A stretch of DNA of 64,000 nt from Parasphingorhabdus sp. (GTDB lineage: Bacteria > Pseudomonadota > Alphaproteobacteria > Sphingomonadales > Sphingomonadaceae): the NCBI GenBank assembly GCA_030373505.1, contig JAUCYS010000011.1:1-64000 (forward strand), in the 5' to 3' direction. The notes under the pieces were generated by a model that ran no database searches, was not told where the DNA came from, and was given only the letters and a program-made list of their open reading frames with translations. The position numbers were made by a program, and so were the translations under genes. The first letter of the stretch is position 1. Every line of letters begins with the position of its first letter. Below, piece by piece: positions 50,259 to 61,400 of the stretch.

Positions 50259-50443
50259 ATCCGTTTGCATTTTTACGCACAAAGGACGTGGGAACGTCTA
50301 TATGGCAGAGCGAAGTGCGGTTCAAGACCTTGGTGGCCGCCAAGCGCTGAAAAACCAAAGCAGAACGGGTTTAAATTTGGATCCAATTTGCCAGAGCCGG
50401 TTGAGCATGGGGACGGAGAGGTCTAGCATCGGCCGGTATTTGA

Positions 50444-51391
50444 TTGGAGAATGATCGCTTGATTCCCGGACAGCATTATGAGCAGCAATATCTTGACCTG
50501 ATGCGCCAAATCTGGACGCATGGAGACGCGCGTGTCGACCGCACCGGCGTAGGGACGCGCGCTGTTTTCGGCGCGACGATGCGGTTTGATCTCGCCGAAG
50601 ATGCGATCCCGCTGCTCACCACCAAACGCGTGTTCTGGAAAACGGCGACACGGGAAATGCTCTGGTTCCTGACCGGAGACACCAATATCCGTGAACTGGT
50701 GAGGCAGAAGGTGCATATCTGGACCGACTGGCCGCTCGACAAGTTTCGCAAGGAAACCGGCGAGCAGATCGACCGGGATACCTTCGAGCAACGGATCATA
50801 GAGGATGAGGAATTTGCGAAGCAGTGGGGAGATCTCGGTCCGGTATATGGCAAGCAATGGGTCGACTGGCCGCGCTATACTCCGACAGGCGAGGGGCTTT
50901 TTCGGCGCGAGGAGAAAGGCATCAACCAGATCGCCACGCTGATCGACGGTATTAAAACCAACCCCGGTTCCCGGCGCCATATTTTCACCGGATGGAATGT
51001 TGCCGAACTGGACCAGATGGCCTTGCCGCCCTGTCACAAAACCTATCAATTCTATGTCTCGGAAGGCAAATTGTCGGGACTGCTCTATCAGCGCAGTTGC
51101 GATCTAGGGCTCGGCTTTGCGTTCAATGTGTTTTCGGCGGCCCTGCTGATACGGATGATTGCGCAGCAATGCGATCTCGAGCTTGGTGAATTGATCTGGA
51201 ATGGCGGTGACGTCCATCTCTATCTCAATCATGCGGATCTGGTCGAACAACAGCTTGCGCGGCAGCCCGGCGGCGCACCCAAACTGAAGATTCTTCGAAA
51301 GCCTGATTCCATTTTTCATTATGACATTAAAGATTTCGAGGTTCTGGACTATGATCCTCAATCCCATATCTCTGCGCCTGTGGCAGTATGA
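50444..51391 (+). CDS. thyA: Thymidylate synthase
   Basis: MRQIWTHGDARVDRTGVGTRAVFGATMRFDL; PCHKTYQFYV...LYQRSCDLGLGFAFNV; TTG start uncertain (50444/50459). Confidence 0.95.
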   Translation: MENDRLIPGQHYEQQYLDLMRQIWTHGDARVDRTGVGTRAVFGATMRFDLAEDAIPLLTTKRVFWKTATREMLWFLTGDTNIRELVRQKVHIWTDWPLDKFRKETGEQIDRDTFEQRIIEDEEFAKQWGDLGPVYGKQWVDWPRYTPTGEGLFRREEKGINQIATLIDGIKTNPGSRRHIFTGWNVAELDQMALPPCHKTYQFYVSEGKLSGLLYQRSCDLGLGFAFNVFSAALLIRMIAQQCDLELGELIWNGGDVHLYLNHADLVEQQLARQPGGAPKLKILRKPDSIFHYDIKDFEVLDYDPQSHISAPVAV

Positions 51392-51502
51392 TTCAGAAAA
51401 TAGGGCAGCGAGATTGACCTAAGTCGATATTCGTAATATTGTAACAGTAGGTTGAACGAATATTGCAGCGCAATATTGCGCGATTCTTGCTGGAGAGGCC
51501 TG

Positions 51503-52777
51503 ATGGCTGAGGAAAAAGACAAAAGCAATTTGCCGCCGCTGAGTCTGCACGTGCCGGAGCCGAGATTCCGGCCGGGCGACAAGGTTGATTATAGCGACCT
51601 GGCGATTCCCGAGGCCGGGGCGCAGGCGCGACCGGATATCCATACCGCTCCCAAAGATATGCGCGACATGGTCTATGACATGATCCGGGTGCTGGACGAT
51701 GATGACCAGGCGGTCGGCCCATGGGATCCCAAGCTGGATGACGAGACGCTGCTCAAGATGCTCCGCACCATGGTGCAGGTTCGCACCTTCGATGACCGGC
51801 TGCATCGGCAGCAAAGGCAGGGCAAAACCAGTTTCTACATGAAATGCACGGGCGAGGAGGCGACATCGGTAGCCGCCACAATGGCATTGCACGGGGACGA
51901 CATGTGTTTCCCGAGCTATCGCCAGCAAGGCATTCTGTTTGTGCGCGGCTATCCGATGGTCGATATGGTCAACCAGATTTTCTCGAACAAGGCGGACAAG
52001 CTCAAGGGACGCCAGTTGCCCATCATGTACAGTTCGCGGGAGCTGAATTTCTTCTCGGTATCCGGCAATCTGACCACACAATATCCGCAGGCCGTGGGCT
52101 GGGCGATGGCCAGCGCCAGCAAGGGCGACAGCCGGATTGCCGCGGTATGGTGCGGTGAAGGGTCGACCGCCGAGGGCGATTTTCATGCCGCGATGACCTT
52201 TGCTGCGGTCTATAATGCGCCAGTGATCATGAATGTGGTCAACAACCAGTGGGCGATATCATCCTTCTCCGGCTTTGCCGGTGCGGAGCGGACCACTTTT
52301 GCCGCGCGCGGAGCCGGCTATGGCATTGCGGCCCTTCGGGTCGACGGCAATGATCCGCTGGCGGTCTATGCCGCTACAAGATGGGCAGCGGAACGGGCGC
52401 GGACCAACCAGGGCCCGACCCTGATCGAACATTTTACCTATCGAGCGGATGCCCATAGCACCTCGGATGATCCAACCGCCTATCGCAGCGCGCAGGAGCG
52501 GGAGGAATGGCCGCTGGGCGATCCGATCATGCGGCTCAACAAACATCTGATCAAGCGGGGTGTCTGGAGCGTCGAGCAGCAGGAGCAACTGGATGCTGAA
52601 TGTCTGCAAGCGGTCAAGGAGGCGGTCACCGAGGCGGCCAAGAACGGTATTTTGGGCCACGGCCTGCACCAGCCCTTCGAGACGATGTTCCAGGATGTGT
52701 TTGAAGAAATGCCCTGGCATCTCAAGGAACAGGCCGCGCAAGCCAATAAAGAGCGGGAAATCAAATGGCCGTCATGA
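51503..52777 (+). CDS. bkdA1: Branched-chain 2-oxoacid dehydrogenase E1 alpha
   Basis: MRTMVQVRTFDDRLHRQQRQGKTSFYMKCTGEEA; GEGSTAEGDFHAAMTFAAVYNAPVIMNVVNNQWAIS (TPP motif); internal Met chosen. Confidence 0.93.
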   Translation: MAEEKDKSNLPPLSLHVPEPRFRPGDKVDYSDLAIPEAGAQARPDIHTAPKDMRDMVYDMIRVLDDDDQAVGPWDPKLDDETLLKMLRTMVQVRTFDDRLHRQQRQGKTSFYMKCTGEEATSVAATMALHGDDMCFPSYRQQGILFVRGYPMVDMVNQIFSNKADKLKGRQLPIMYSSRELNFFSVSGNLTTQYPQAVGWAMASASKGDSRIAAVWCGEGSTAEGDFHAAMTFAAVYNAPVIMNVVNNQWAISSFSGFAGAERTTFAARGAGYGIAALRVDGNDPLAVYAATRWAAERARTNQGPTLIEHFTYRADAHSTSDDPTAYRSAQEREEWPLGDPIMRLNKHLIKRGVWSVEQQEQLDAECLQAVKEAVTEAAKNGILGHGLHQPFETMFQDVFEEMPWHLKEQAAQANKEREIKWPS

Positions 52778-53787
52778 ACATGATAGAGGCGATCAATAAC
52801 GCCCTCGATACGATGCTGCAGCGTGACGACAATGTCGTGATTATGGGCGAGGACGTCGGCTATTTCGGCGGCGTATTTCGCGCCACGGCTGGTCTTCAGG
52901 AAAAATATGGCAAGACCCGCTGCTTTGATACCCCGATTTCGGAATGTGGCATTATCGGCGCGGCCGTGGGCATGTGTGCCTATGGCCTGCGGCCGGTGCC
53001 GGAAATCCAGTTTGCCGACTATATCTATCCGGGCATGGACCAGCTGATCTCCGAAGCGGCGCGGCTGCGCTATCGTTCGGCCGGCGAGTTTACCGCTCCG
53101 CTGACGGTTCGATCGCCAGTGGGCGGCGGGATTTTTGGCGGGCAGACGCACAGCCAGTCGCCCGAAGCCATGTTCACCCATGTGTCCGGCCTGAAGACGG
53201 TGATCCCGTCGACCCCTTATGATGCCAAGGGCTTGCTGATCGCCTCGATCGAGGACAATGATCCGGTGCTCTTCCTGGAGCCGAAGCGCATCTACAATGG
53301 CCCGTTTACCGGCTATTATGACAATCCGGTGGCGCCATGGTCGAAATTTGCCGAGGCCGAAGTGCCCGAGGGCCATTATACCGTGCCGCTGGGCAAGGCC
53401 AAGATCGTGCGCGAGGGCGATGCGGTGACGGTTCTGACCTATGGCACGATGGTGCATGTCGCCAAGGCGGTGGTCGAGGAGCATGGCATAAACGCGGAGG
53501 TCATCGATCTGCGCACTCTGGTGCCCGTGGATATTGAAACGATTGAAAAGTCAGTCAAAAAGACCGGCCGCTGCATGATCGTGCACGAGGCGACCCGGAC
53601 CAGCGGCTTTGGCGCAGAGCTTTCGGCGCTGGTGCAGGAACGCTGTTTCTATCATCTGGAAGCGCCAATCGAGCGGGTGACCGGATTTGACACGCCCTAT
53701 CCGCACAGCCTGGAATGGGCCTATTTCCCGGGGCCGGTCAGGATCGGGGAAGCGCTGGAAAAAATTGTCAGGGATCTGAAATCATGA
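52765..53787 (+). CDS. bkdA2: Branched-chain 2-oxoacid dehydrogenase E1 beta
   Basis: NMIEAINNALDTMLQRDDNVVIMGEDVGYFGGVFRATAGLQEKYG; overlaps alpha subunit stop. Confidence 0.95.
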   Translation: MAVMNMIEAINNALDTMLQRDDNVVIMGEDVGYFGGVFRATAGLQEKYGKTRCFDTPISECGIIGAAVGMCAYGLRPVPEIQFADYIYPGMDQLISEAARLRYRSAGEFTAPLTVRSPVGGGIFGGQTHSQSPEAMFTHVSGLKTVIPSTPYDAKGLLIASIEDNDPVLFLEPKRIYNGPFTGYYDNPVAPWSKFAEAEVPEGHYTVPLGKAKIVREGDAVTVLTYGTMVHVAKAVVEEHGINAEVIDLRTLVPVDIETIEKSVKKTGRCMIVHEATRTSGFGAELSALVQERCFYHLEAPIERVTGFDTPYPHSLEWAYFPGPVRIGEALEKIVRDLKS

Positions 53788-55097
53788 GCAAATATATATT
53801 CAACCTGCCTGACATTGGCGAAGGTATTGCCGAGGCGGAAATCGTCAAATGGCATGTCAAAGTTGGCGATGTTGTCGCGGAAGATGACCAGCTGGCCGAT
53901 GTGATGACCGACAAGGCGACGGTCGAGATGGAAGCGCCGGTTTCCGGCACGATCACGGCGATCGCTGGCGAGGAAGGGGATATTCTCTCGATCGGTTCGA
54001 TGCTGGTCGAGATCGAGGTCGAGGGGGATGTCGATCTTGAGGAACTGGAAGAACTGGAAGCATCTGACGGGAACAGCGACAAGCCCGAGCCTGCCGCAGC
54101 GAAGTCGGTTCAAGATACTGAAATAAAAGAAAAAAAGCCGAAAGAAAGCGCCCCTTCTGAAGCTCAGAAAGAGTCTGAAGAATCGCCTGCAACAGATACA
54201 GAAGAAGCGGACGCCAAGCCGTCGGATGAGGGACGCCAGAAGGTGCTGGCGACGCCGGCGGTGCGCAAGCGTGCGGCCGATCTCGGCGTCGATCTCAGCC
54301 AGGTAAAGGCGCAGGGCGACCATATCCGGCACAGCGATCTTGATGCCTATCTCAACTATGGTTCGGGGCAGGGCTACCGGCCCTCCGGCGGTTCGCAAAA
54401 ACGTACCAACGAAGTGATCAAGGTGATCGGCATGCGGCGCAAGATTGCGCAGAATATGGCGGAATCGAAGCGGAATATTCCGCATTTTTCCTATGTCGAC
54501 GAAATCGACATGACCGAGATCGAGGATATGCGCGCCGATCTCAACAGCAACCGCGGCAATCGTCCGAAACTGACCATTTTGCCGCTGATCATTGCCGCAA
54601 TCTGCAAATCCTTGCCCGATTTTCCCATGTTGAATGCCACTTTTGACGATGAAGCGGGCGTGGTCACACGGCACGGTGCGGTGCATCTGGGCATGGCGAC
54701 ACAGACCGACCAGGGGCTGATGGTGCCGGTGCTGAAGAATGCGCAGGATATGAATATCTGGCAGCTGGCGGCGGAGATCGGGCGGCTGGCCGCTTCGGCT
54801 CGCGACGGTTCGGCGAAAGCGGCGGACCTGTCGGGATCGACGCTGACCCTGACCTCGCTGGGACCATTGGGCGGGATCGCGACGACTCCAGTCATCAACC
54901 GGCCGGAAGTGGCAATCATCGGGCCGAACAAGATTGTCGAGCGGCCAGTGATCATCGATGGCGAGATTCACGCGCGCAAGCTGATGAACCTGTCGATCTC
55001 CTGCGATCACCGGGTGGTCGACGGCTATGATGCCGCCAGCTATGTGCAGGCGCTGAAGCATTTTCTGGAAACGCCGGTGCTGCTGTTCGCGGAGTGA
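53784..55097 (+). CDS. bkdB: Dihydrolipoamide acyltransferase (BCKDH E2)
   Basis: MSKYIFNLPDIGEGIAEAEIVKWHVKVGD; lipoyl DKATVEMEAP; C-terminal SCDHRVVDGYDAASYVQ. Confidence 0.95.
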   Translation: MSKYIFNLPDIGEGIAEAEIVKWHVKVGDVVAEDDQLADVMTDKATVEMEAPVSGTITAIAGEEGDILSIGSMLVEIEVEGDVDLEELEELEASDGNSDKPEPAAAKSVQDTEIKEKKPKESAPSEAQKESEESPATDTEEADAKPSDEGRQKVLATPAVRKRAADLGVDLSQVKAQGDHIRHSDLDAYLNYGSGQGYRPSGGSQKRTNEVIKVIGMRRKIAQNMAESKRNIPHFSYVDEIDMTEIEDMRADLNSNRGNRPKLTILPLIIAAICKSLPDFPMLNATFDDEAGVVTRHGAVHLGMATQTDQGLMVPVLKNAQDMNIWQLAAEIGRLAASARDGSAKAADLSGSTLTLTSLGPLGGIATTPVINRPEVAIIGPNKIVERPVIIDGEIHARKLMNLSISCDHRVVDGYDAASYVQALKHFLETPVLLFAE

Positions 55098-55217
55098 TTG
55101 GCCGAAACATTCGCGCTGGCTGATCTTTCTGCTCATCAACTCATGGTGCAAGCAGACCGTGCTGCTCGCCGCTGCTTTGCCACTGGGACACGACGGCTCT
55201 ACGTTACTGAAACAGGG

Positions 55218-56312
55218 TTAACAGGGAACGCTTCCGCGCGCCTGGTCAATTGCGGTCTGAATTGCGGCATCGCCACTATCTAGATCAGCCTTGTAAATCT
55301 CGAAATAGCGTGCACCGACTGCCCTTCCTGCGCAGACGGCACTGGACAATGTCCCCTGCATGCGGTTGGCTGTATCTCCGGTCTTTGCGAAAATGGTCTG
55401 GAACAGCAATGGGCGGCTACGCAAGCTGTCCGTAACCAGGTCATATCGTTGACTGCCGAGTGCATTGAGATCAGCGGCAAAAACCGCGCCGTTGGGTAAT
55501 TGTGTCATCAGGTCAGAATAAAACGCGCTACCGTCGTTGTCCGGCATGCAAATTTGAGCGACCGGGGCAGATATCACGACCGTGGTTGCGGGAAATGCGG
55601 CCAGAGTTGCATTGGCGGTTGTCTCCCAGGCGTTCAGATAGCTCGTTCGGTCATAGGCAACGGACGTTGCGCCGGATCCGAGCGTAGCACCGCTGCATGC
55701 CACCAGAGACATTTCCGACACCGGCGCACCAGTCGATACAGCGCGGATCAGCGCCGTCTGTCCGCGTCCAGAGACATGACTTGCGAGCTGCGACATCAAC
55801 CGACCGTATCGATCAAGGAAGATGCTGTCCCAAGGCACCGGATCGGTGATCGTGCCACCGAGAATGCTGGTTCCTGAATAAGTGCGCGCACCGGCCGTTG
55901 TAAGCCAGGTCGGCCAGGCGCCATCGCTGACGCCGATATGGATCGTGACCCGCTTGTCGGCCGCGGCTGCCAAATCCAATATTGTGTCAAGTCTCGACCA
56001 GTCGAAGCCACCTTCGCTGGGTTCTATGGAGCTCCAGATGTCGCGCCATGCCACGCCGTCCACGTCGGTTTTGGCAAGGTAAGCCTGCACCGTCGCGCTG
56101 GAATCTCCAGGGTCGGCCAGAACAAAGACTTCGCCGGCTGCGCCCGGGGTCGGAGTTGGCGTCGGCGTCGGCGTTGGCGTTGGAGTTGGGGACGGAGTTG
56201 ATGGAGGCAATATTATCGATGCAGGTGTGGGCGCTGGGCTCGCCGATGGCCCACCACAAGCACTGCAGGCAAGACCGAGCGCAAAAGCCGGTGTGCTGTA
56301 TATTATACGCAT
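55218..56312 (-). CDS. Secreted protein with (TP)n linker and TIM-barrel glycosidase-like domain
   Basis: Signal/lipoprotein-like N-terminus LACSACGG; TPTPTPTPTPTPTP; WRDIWSSIEPSEGGFDWSRLDTILDLAAAADKRVTIHIGVSDGAWPTWL resembles GH42-like barrels. Confidence 0.72.
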   Translation of the reverse strand: MRIIYSTPAFALGLACSACGGPSASPAPTPASIILPPSTPSPTPTPTPTPTPTPTPGAAGEVFVLADPGDSSATVQAYLAKTDVDGVAWRDIWSSIEPSEGGFDWSRLDTILDLAAAADKRVTIHIGVSDGAWPTWLTTAGARTYSGTSILGGTITDPVPWDSIFLDRYGRLMSQLASHVSGRGQTALIRAVSTGAPVSEMSLVACSGATLGSGATSVAYDRTSYLNAWETTANATLAAFPATTVVISAPVAQICMPDNDGSAFYSDLMTQLPNGAVFAADLNALGSQRYDLVTDSLRSRPLLFQTIFAKTGDTANRMQGTLSSAVCAGRAVGARYFEIYKADLDSGDAAIQTAIDQARGSVPC

Positions 56313-56451
56313 GTAATCATTCTCCCTCAGTACCGATCTATATCGCCTGACCTCGTGTCACCACGTGAGAGGTCGGTTCAAATCCATCACTGCATTCGGC
56401 TTCGTCATTGGTCGGGCTCATCGTACTTTAACGAAGTTAGCAAATTTTACA

Positions 56452-56862
56452 TTATGTCGCGCGCAGGATCGCGAACCCCAGGGCTATCTGGCTCGCGAAG
56501 CCGACAAGAAATGTGGCGGTCCGGAACGGGATCGGCAGCCCGGAGATCGTTACGAGCGCATGCGCGAGCCGTGCGAAGAAATAGACGGAACAGGCTGTGG
56601 CCGCCATCATGTTCGCGCCTACGATATGGGCGGAAAGGGCCAACGGTGCGAAGATCACGAGATTTTCGACGGCATTGACATGTGCCTGTACGGTACGAAC
56701 GGCCCAGGGGGCGCGTGGAAGTGGATCGGGTAGCGGAAACAACGCCCAGCTCGGCAGCCCGAGTTCACGAACGCGATTGGCAACATAGGGAATCCACAGG
56801 ATTCCCGTCAGAGCGGTAGTGGCGACAAGCCAGAAGAGTTCTGGTGTTTCGTGGATCGACAT
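56452..56862 (-). CDS. MAPEG family membrane protein
   Basis: 136 aa, four hydrophobic segments; RTVQAHVNAVENLVIFAPLAL...YFFARLAHALV. Confidence 0.88.
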   Translation of the reverse strand: MSIHETPELFWLVATTALTGILWIPYVANRVRELGLPSWALFPLPDPLPRAPWAVRTVQAHVNAVENLVIFAPLALSAHIVGANMMAATACSVYFFARLAHALVTISGLPIPFRTATFLVGFASQIALGFAILRAT

Positions 56863-56884
56863 GAGCTTTGCTTGTCCTAGTTGG

Positions 56885-57538
56885 TTATTCTTGGAACGGT
56901 GCGGTTTTCACGAGGCAGGCGAAGCTCGGGCATTGGCAGTCCGGCACATGTTTGTTTGCCGTCTCGCTAAGCCAAGTCATGGTCGCACTCTGCGGAGCAT
57001 CGGTGAGGGTCTCGACCAAGGTGGCGAAGAAGGCGTTCTTGAAATCGTGTCGTGGTAGCGCTTCGATTGTCTCTGCGACAAGAGATGGTGGCAGAGCGTC
57101 AAGTCCCATTCCCAGCACATCGACACCCGCACCGATGTGGACGAGGGCAATTTCCGGCCTTTTGCGGGTGGCGATCCCGATTGAAGTGTGAAGCGCGATA
57201 GCGTCCCAGACAATCTCGCGACGTTCGGAGTCTATGCCCTCATCCTTCAGAAAGGCGTCCGCCGCGTCAGCGCCAGCGACCTCGAAGCGATCACTGGAAC
57301 GGAACCCGGTCGTGAGGCCCAGGTCGTGGAGAATGGCACCGAGGAAAAAAAGTTCTTCATCATAGCGCAAACCTTGCCTTTCACCGACAAGGGCACCGAA
57401 GACGAAAGTTCGGAGTACATGGGTGCTCAGTACCTTTGGCGACGCCCGAAACACAAGATCAACCGCCTTGCGCGTCAGAGCACTGTCGGGGAGCCGGATG
57501 CCGGCGATTTCGCGCGGTAGATGTATATCTGAGATCAC
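56885..57538 (-). CDS. HD-domain protein (cyanamide hydratase-like)
   Basis: HVLRTFVFG...ELFFLGAILHDLGLT; AIALHTSIGIATRKRPEIALVHIGAGVDVLG. Confidence 0.85.
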   Translation of the reverse strand: MISDIHLPREIAGIRLPDSALTRKAVDLVFRASPKVLSTHVLRTFVFGALVGERQGLRYDEELFFLGAILHDLGLTTGFRSSDRFEVAGADAADAFLKDEGIDSERREIVWDAIALHTSIGIATRKRPEIALVHIGAGVDVLGMGLDALPPSLVAETIEALPRHDFKNAFFATLVETLTDAPQSATMTWLSETANKHVPDCQCPSFACLVKTAPFQE

Positions 57539-57628
57539 AATTTAGCTCCCTGGTTCCCGAGTTTTGTCTCGCCAAAGCTCGTCTTGTTTTGTACAATGCT
57601 GCATATAACCTTCGGAGGCAAGAGTTTT

Positions 57629-58246
57629 ATGCAAGATCGCACAAAAAAAGCTAATAAAGGCGGTCGCCCGCGAAAATTTGATGAAGACGAGGTGCTGATA
57701 CAAATGCAGCGTCAGCTTTGGACAACCGGCCTTTCCGGCATCTCACTGGATGGCATCGCCCGCTCCGCCGGACTCAATAGACCGAGCCTCGCGGCGGCCT
57801 TTGGGAGCAAAGATGCGATCTACGGCCGTGCAGCGAGGCAATATGCAGCCATGATGGATGATTGCCTCAGCCGGGCGCTCGACATTGACAATCTCCATGT
57901 CGCCCTTCGCAAGGCGTTCGACGTGGCAATCGGCATTTACACGGATGCCGGACCGGATGGATGCTTCGTAATCTGCACGGCTCCAGCCGAAGCTCTGACC
58001 AATCCGGTCTGTCGCGACATTCTGGACCTGTCCATTGAAGCGATTGACGCCTTGTTCCTGAAACGCCTGGAAAGAGAACAGGCGCGAGTGCAATCAAGCC
58101 ATGGTGATCTTCCAGCTCTGGCAGGCATGCTTGGTTCTACACTGCATAGCATCGCACTTCGCGCTCGGGCTGGATGGAGCCCTGACAGGCTACGATCCTT
58201 CGCTGCTGGTACGGTGGATCATGTGGTAAAGGATCTTGTTGGATGA
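57629..58246 (+). CDS. TetR/AcrR-family transcriptional regulator
   Basis: GRPRKFDEDEVLIQMQRQLWTTGLSGISLDGIARSAGLNRPSLAAAFGSKDAIYGRA. Confidence 0.92.
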   Translation: MQDRTKKANKGGRPRKFDEDEVLIQMQRQLWTTGLSGISLDGIARSAGLNRPSLAAAFGSKDAIYGRAARQYAAMMDDCLSRALDIDNLHVALRKAFDVAIGIYTDAGPDGCFVICTAPAEALTNPVCRDILDLSIEAIDALFLKRLEREQARVQSSHGDLPALAGMLGSTLHSIALRARAGWSPDRLRSFAAGTVDHVVKDLVG

Positions 58247-58458
58247 CCATATGCGTACGCACAGATCCGCACGGCCCGTTTTCAGCCGCCCTGGGTCACC
58301 GCCTCATCAAGGCGCGGCTTGAGGCGAGCTGCACGGGGCGGGATAATTGTCATTGCGCTTGTCGTATCTTATGGCAAGGGCACGCAAATTATCGGCATCA
58401 TAGGGTTATCCTGCACTCCGCTGGAGCGTGACTGGAATGCCATTACCCGGCCTGTGAG

Positions 58459-61400
58459 CTAGAGCCCCAGGTTGCCGAGCGACTGCTGGTCGAATTTCAG
58501 GCGGAAGGTGATGAACGGGCCGTCGCGGGTGTAGCGGCTTTCCTCGAAGTCGCGGTCGGCGAAGCCGACGACATTATAGCCGATCGAAATATAGGCATTT
58601 TTGAACGGCGTGATGCCGACCGTCGGTCCGCCGCTATAGGCGATGCTGTCGAAATTCTTGCCGATGCGGGCGGTGCCCTGGGCACCGATATCCAGCGTGT
58701 CGGACAGGTCGAACTTGACGTCGGCACCGACGACATTGCTCCAGCCCTCGACATCATCTTCGCCGAACCGGTCGAACACATAGCGGCTGCCCCAGAAGAA
58801 ACTATATTCGCCGGCCTGAGTGAACAGCCCGTCCTTCGCATCCACTGGCGTATAGTTGACGCTGAGGCTGTTGATGATTCGCCGCGAGGTAACGTCGCCA
58901 CTGACCAGCAGCGGTGCGCCGCCGATCGGGCCGGTGGCTCCGGCGACGGCGTTGCGCACGCGGTCTTCCCGCAATTCCAGCTTTTGCAGCCAGGACCATT
59001 GGCTGTCGGCGGGGCGATGGGCCCAGCTTGCTTCGGCCTCGATCACGCGGGTGCTGACGCCGCTCTGGTCTTCGGCAATGAACAGGTTGGCGAGCGCGCC
59101 GAGCGCGCTGCCTTCACCGATTTGCTTGAGCAGCGCAGTGGTCAGCCCGTAACGGGTGCTGGTATCGCCATCGCGATATTCCGCCCGGCTGGTCCAGCTC
59201 CAGTCCGCATTGCGGTAGGTGGCGCCAGCGGTGATCGCGATAAAATCTTCGGTGAGTGTCGCGCCATTGCCCAGAAAACCGCCCGATGCGACCGGCTGCT
59301 GATCGTTGATGACATCGCTGCGGTCAAAGCCGCCGAGCGTTTCGTTGCCATCCAGCGAGAAATCGACCGTCCATTTGTCGCCGATCGGAATGCTCTGGGT
59401 CAGGCCGTAGGCGGCAAAGGTGCGGGGGCCATATTCGGTAATTTCCTGCTGGTTCATGCTGCTGACGATGCGCGCGCCATCCCAGGGGCTGACGTCGACA
59501 CCGATCCGGGCGGTGCGGGCATCGATATTTTCGCCGTCGGCGATTTCATAGGTACCGATGATCTTGATATCCTCGGTCACCGCATAGCGAGCGGAGACGC
59601 TGTGCCGGGCAGGGAAGTCGATGCTTTCGTCCTGGCCGCCCAGAGCTAATTCGGTTTGGGCATCCAGTTCCAGCTTGCCGTCAAACAGCCGCTGGGTCGC
59701 GCCGAGGCGGACGAGAGTGGACTGGTTGACCGTGCCATCGGACAGCCGGTCATTGGCATAGACCATGCCGGCGCGGAAGGATGTCCCGTCGGTGCGATAT
59801 TCCAGTTCGGCCGTCCCGGCGCGGCGGCGCGCGTCGGTCGCGAGGAAATTTTCCTGATAGCTGGTGACAGCGAGCGAGAGATTTTCGCGGATGCGGACCC
59901 GGCCGTCGATGCCGAATTTGCGGGTGCCATTTTCCGCCGCGTTGACCTGCCCCAGGCCATAGCCCGAGGCCTGGCGGCGGACATAGGCCAGCAGATCGAA
60001 TTTCGACCCGTGATGTTCTGCCTCTACCAGCCAGGCGGTCGCCGCCTGTCCGGAAGTGGTCGCCGTCGCGACTTTCGCCTGATTATCAGTGACGGCCAGC
60101 TCGGCGCGTATTTCGGTCCTGAGGTCCGGCTGATAGCGGACGTCTACCCCGAGCATCTCGGTTTTCACGCTTTGATCCTCGTCATGAACCGCCGTCGCGC
60201 CGATCTTGATCCTCTGGTCAGCGCTCTGATAGGTGGCCCGTCCTCCGGCATTCAGATTGCGGTCGCCGACGCCCAGAACTTCATATTCGGCGATAATGAA
60301 CTGGGGATCCAGACCGCTGCTGCGGCTGAGGATTGGCTCGCGGAACCGGAGCGTGCCGGCGAGATAGTCGATATCATAGTCGATATGCCGGGTCAGCTGC
60401 CGGGTCTGGACGATCCGGTCGGAGCGGAAGCGATCGCGCGTTTCCAGCCTGATCCGCTCGCTGTTGGCGAGAATATCGCGGGTGGACAGGGCATAGGGGC
60501 CGGAAAGGCCATTGCCCTGGATTTCCTCGCGGCGGAACCGGTTGGGCGAGTCCGCGCCAAAGGCATTGAGATGCACCTGGTCGCTGCGATATTCCGCCTT
60601 GATGCCGTTGAAGGCGCGCTGGTAGCGGGCCAGAACCGGTTCATCGATCCCGGTCTCATAATCGCCGAACAGCGCATAAAATTGCGGTCTTTCGAGCTTG
60701 AGATAGAGGCGCCGGACGGAAGCGGCGTCATAGCGCTGTTCGCTGCGATCGGCATAGACGGTATAATAGCGACGCGGATCGATGACGCCCTGAAAGCGGG
60801 TTTCGTCTTCTTGCTTGTCGCTGTCATAGGCCAGCGTCATCAGCCATTTGCCGGTCACCCGGCCCTTGGCATAAAGCGCGACCCGGCCATCGACATTGAT
60901 ATTGTCTTCCTCGTCGACCAGATCTTCCAGCCGCTCGCCCAGCGTGTTGAAGCCAATGGTTCCGGCGGCAAAGCCGACCACCGTCCAGGGCCGTGCGCCG
61001 GGATCAAGCCAGGTCGCGATCCGCTGGGTCCGTTCGACCTCGCCATCGCGAAACGGAAAGGAGATGCTGAGCGAGCCGGAAGCAGTGGTCGGTGCCAGTT
61101 CGATATAGGCGATGCCCTCTTCACCCTCGACCCGCCAGACCGGCTTGCCGCGTTCCAGACCGGCGAGCTGATTGGCCTGCTGGGCGTCGATTTCGATCGC
61201 CGGGGCATAGGGTGCGGGAACCGAGAAGTCGCCGACCATGCCATGGCGGGCCGGTTTGCCGTCCCGGTCGGTCAGCCGGACCGCGATCACCGGTCGGGTG
61301 ACGCCGTCGGCAACAAGAATGGAGCGGTCCCTGAGCAGCTCGGCGTGGAGCGGGCTGCCGGCATAATGTATCTTGCGTTCGAGTTGCTGGACCAGCTTTC

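Noticed and set aside
55098-55283. 61-aa ORF after bkdB
   Set aside because: Runs into the antisense end of the (TP)n protein gene; no supporting features.
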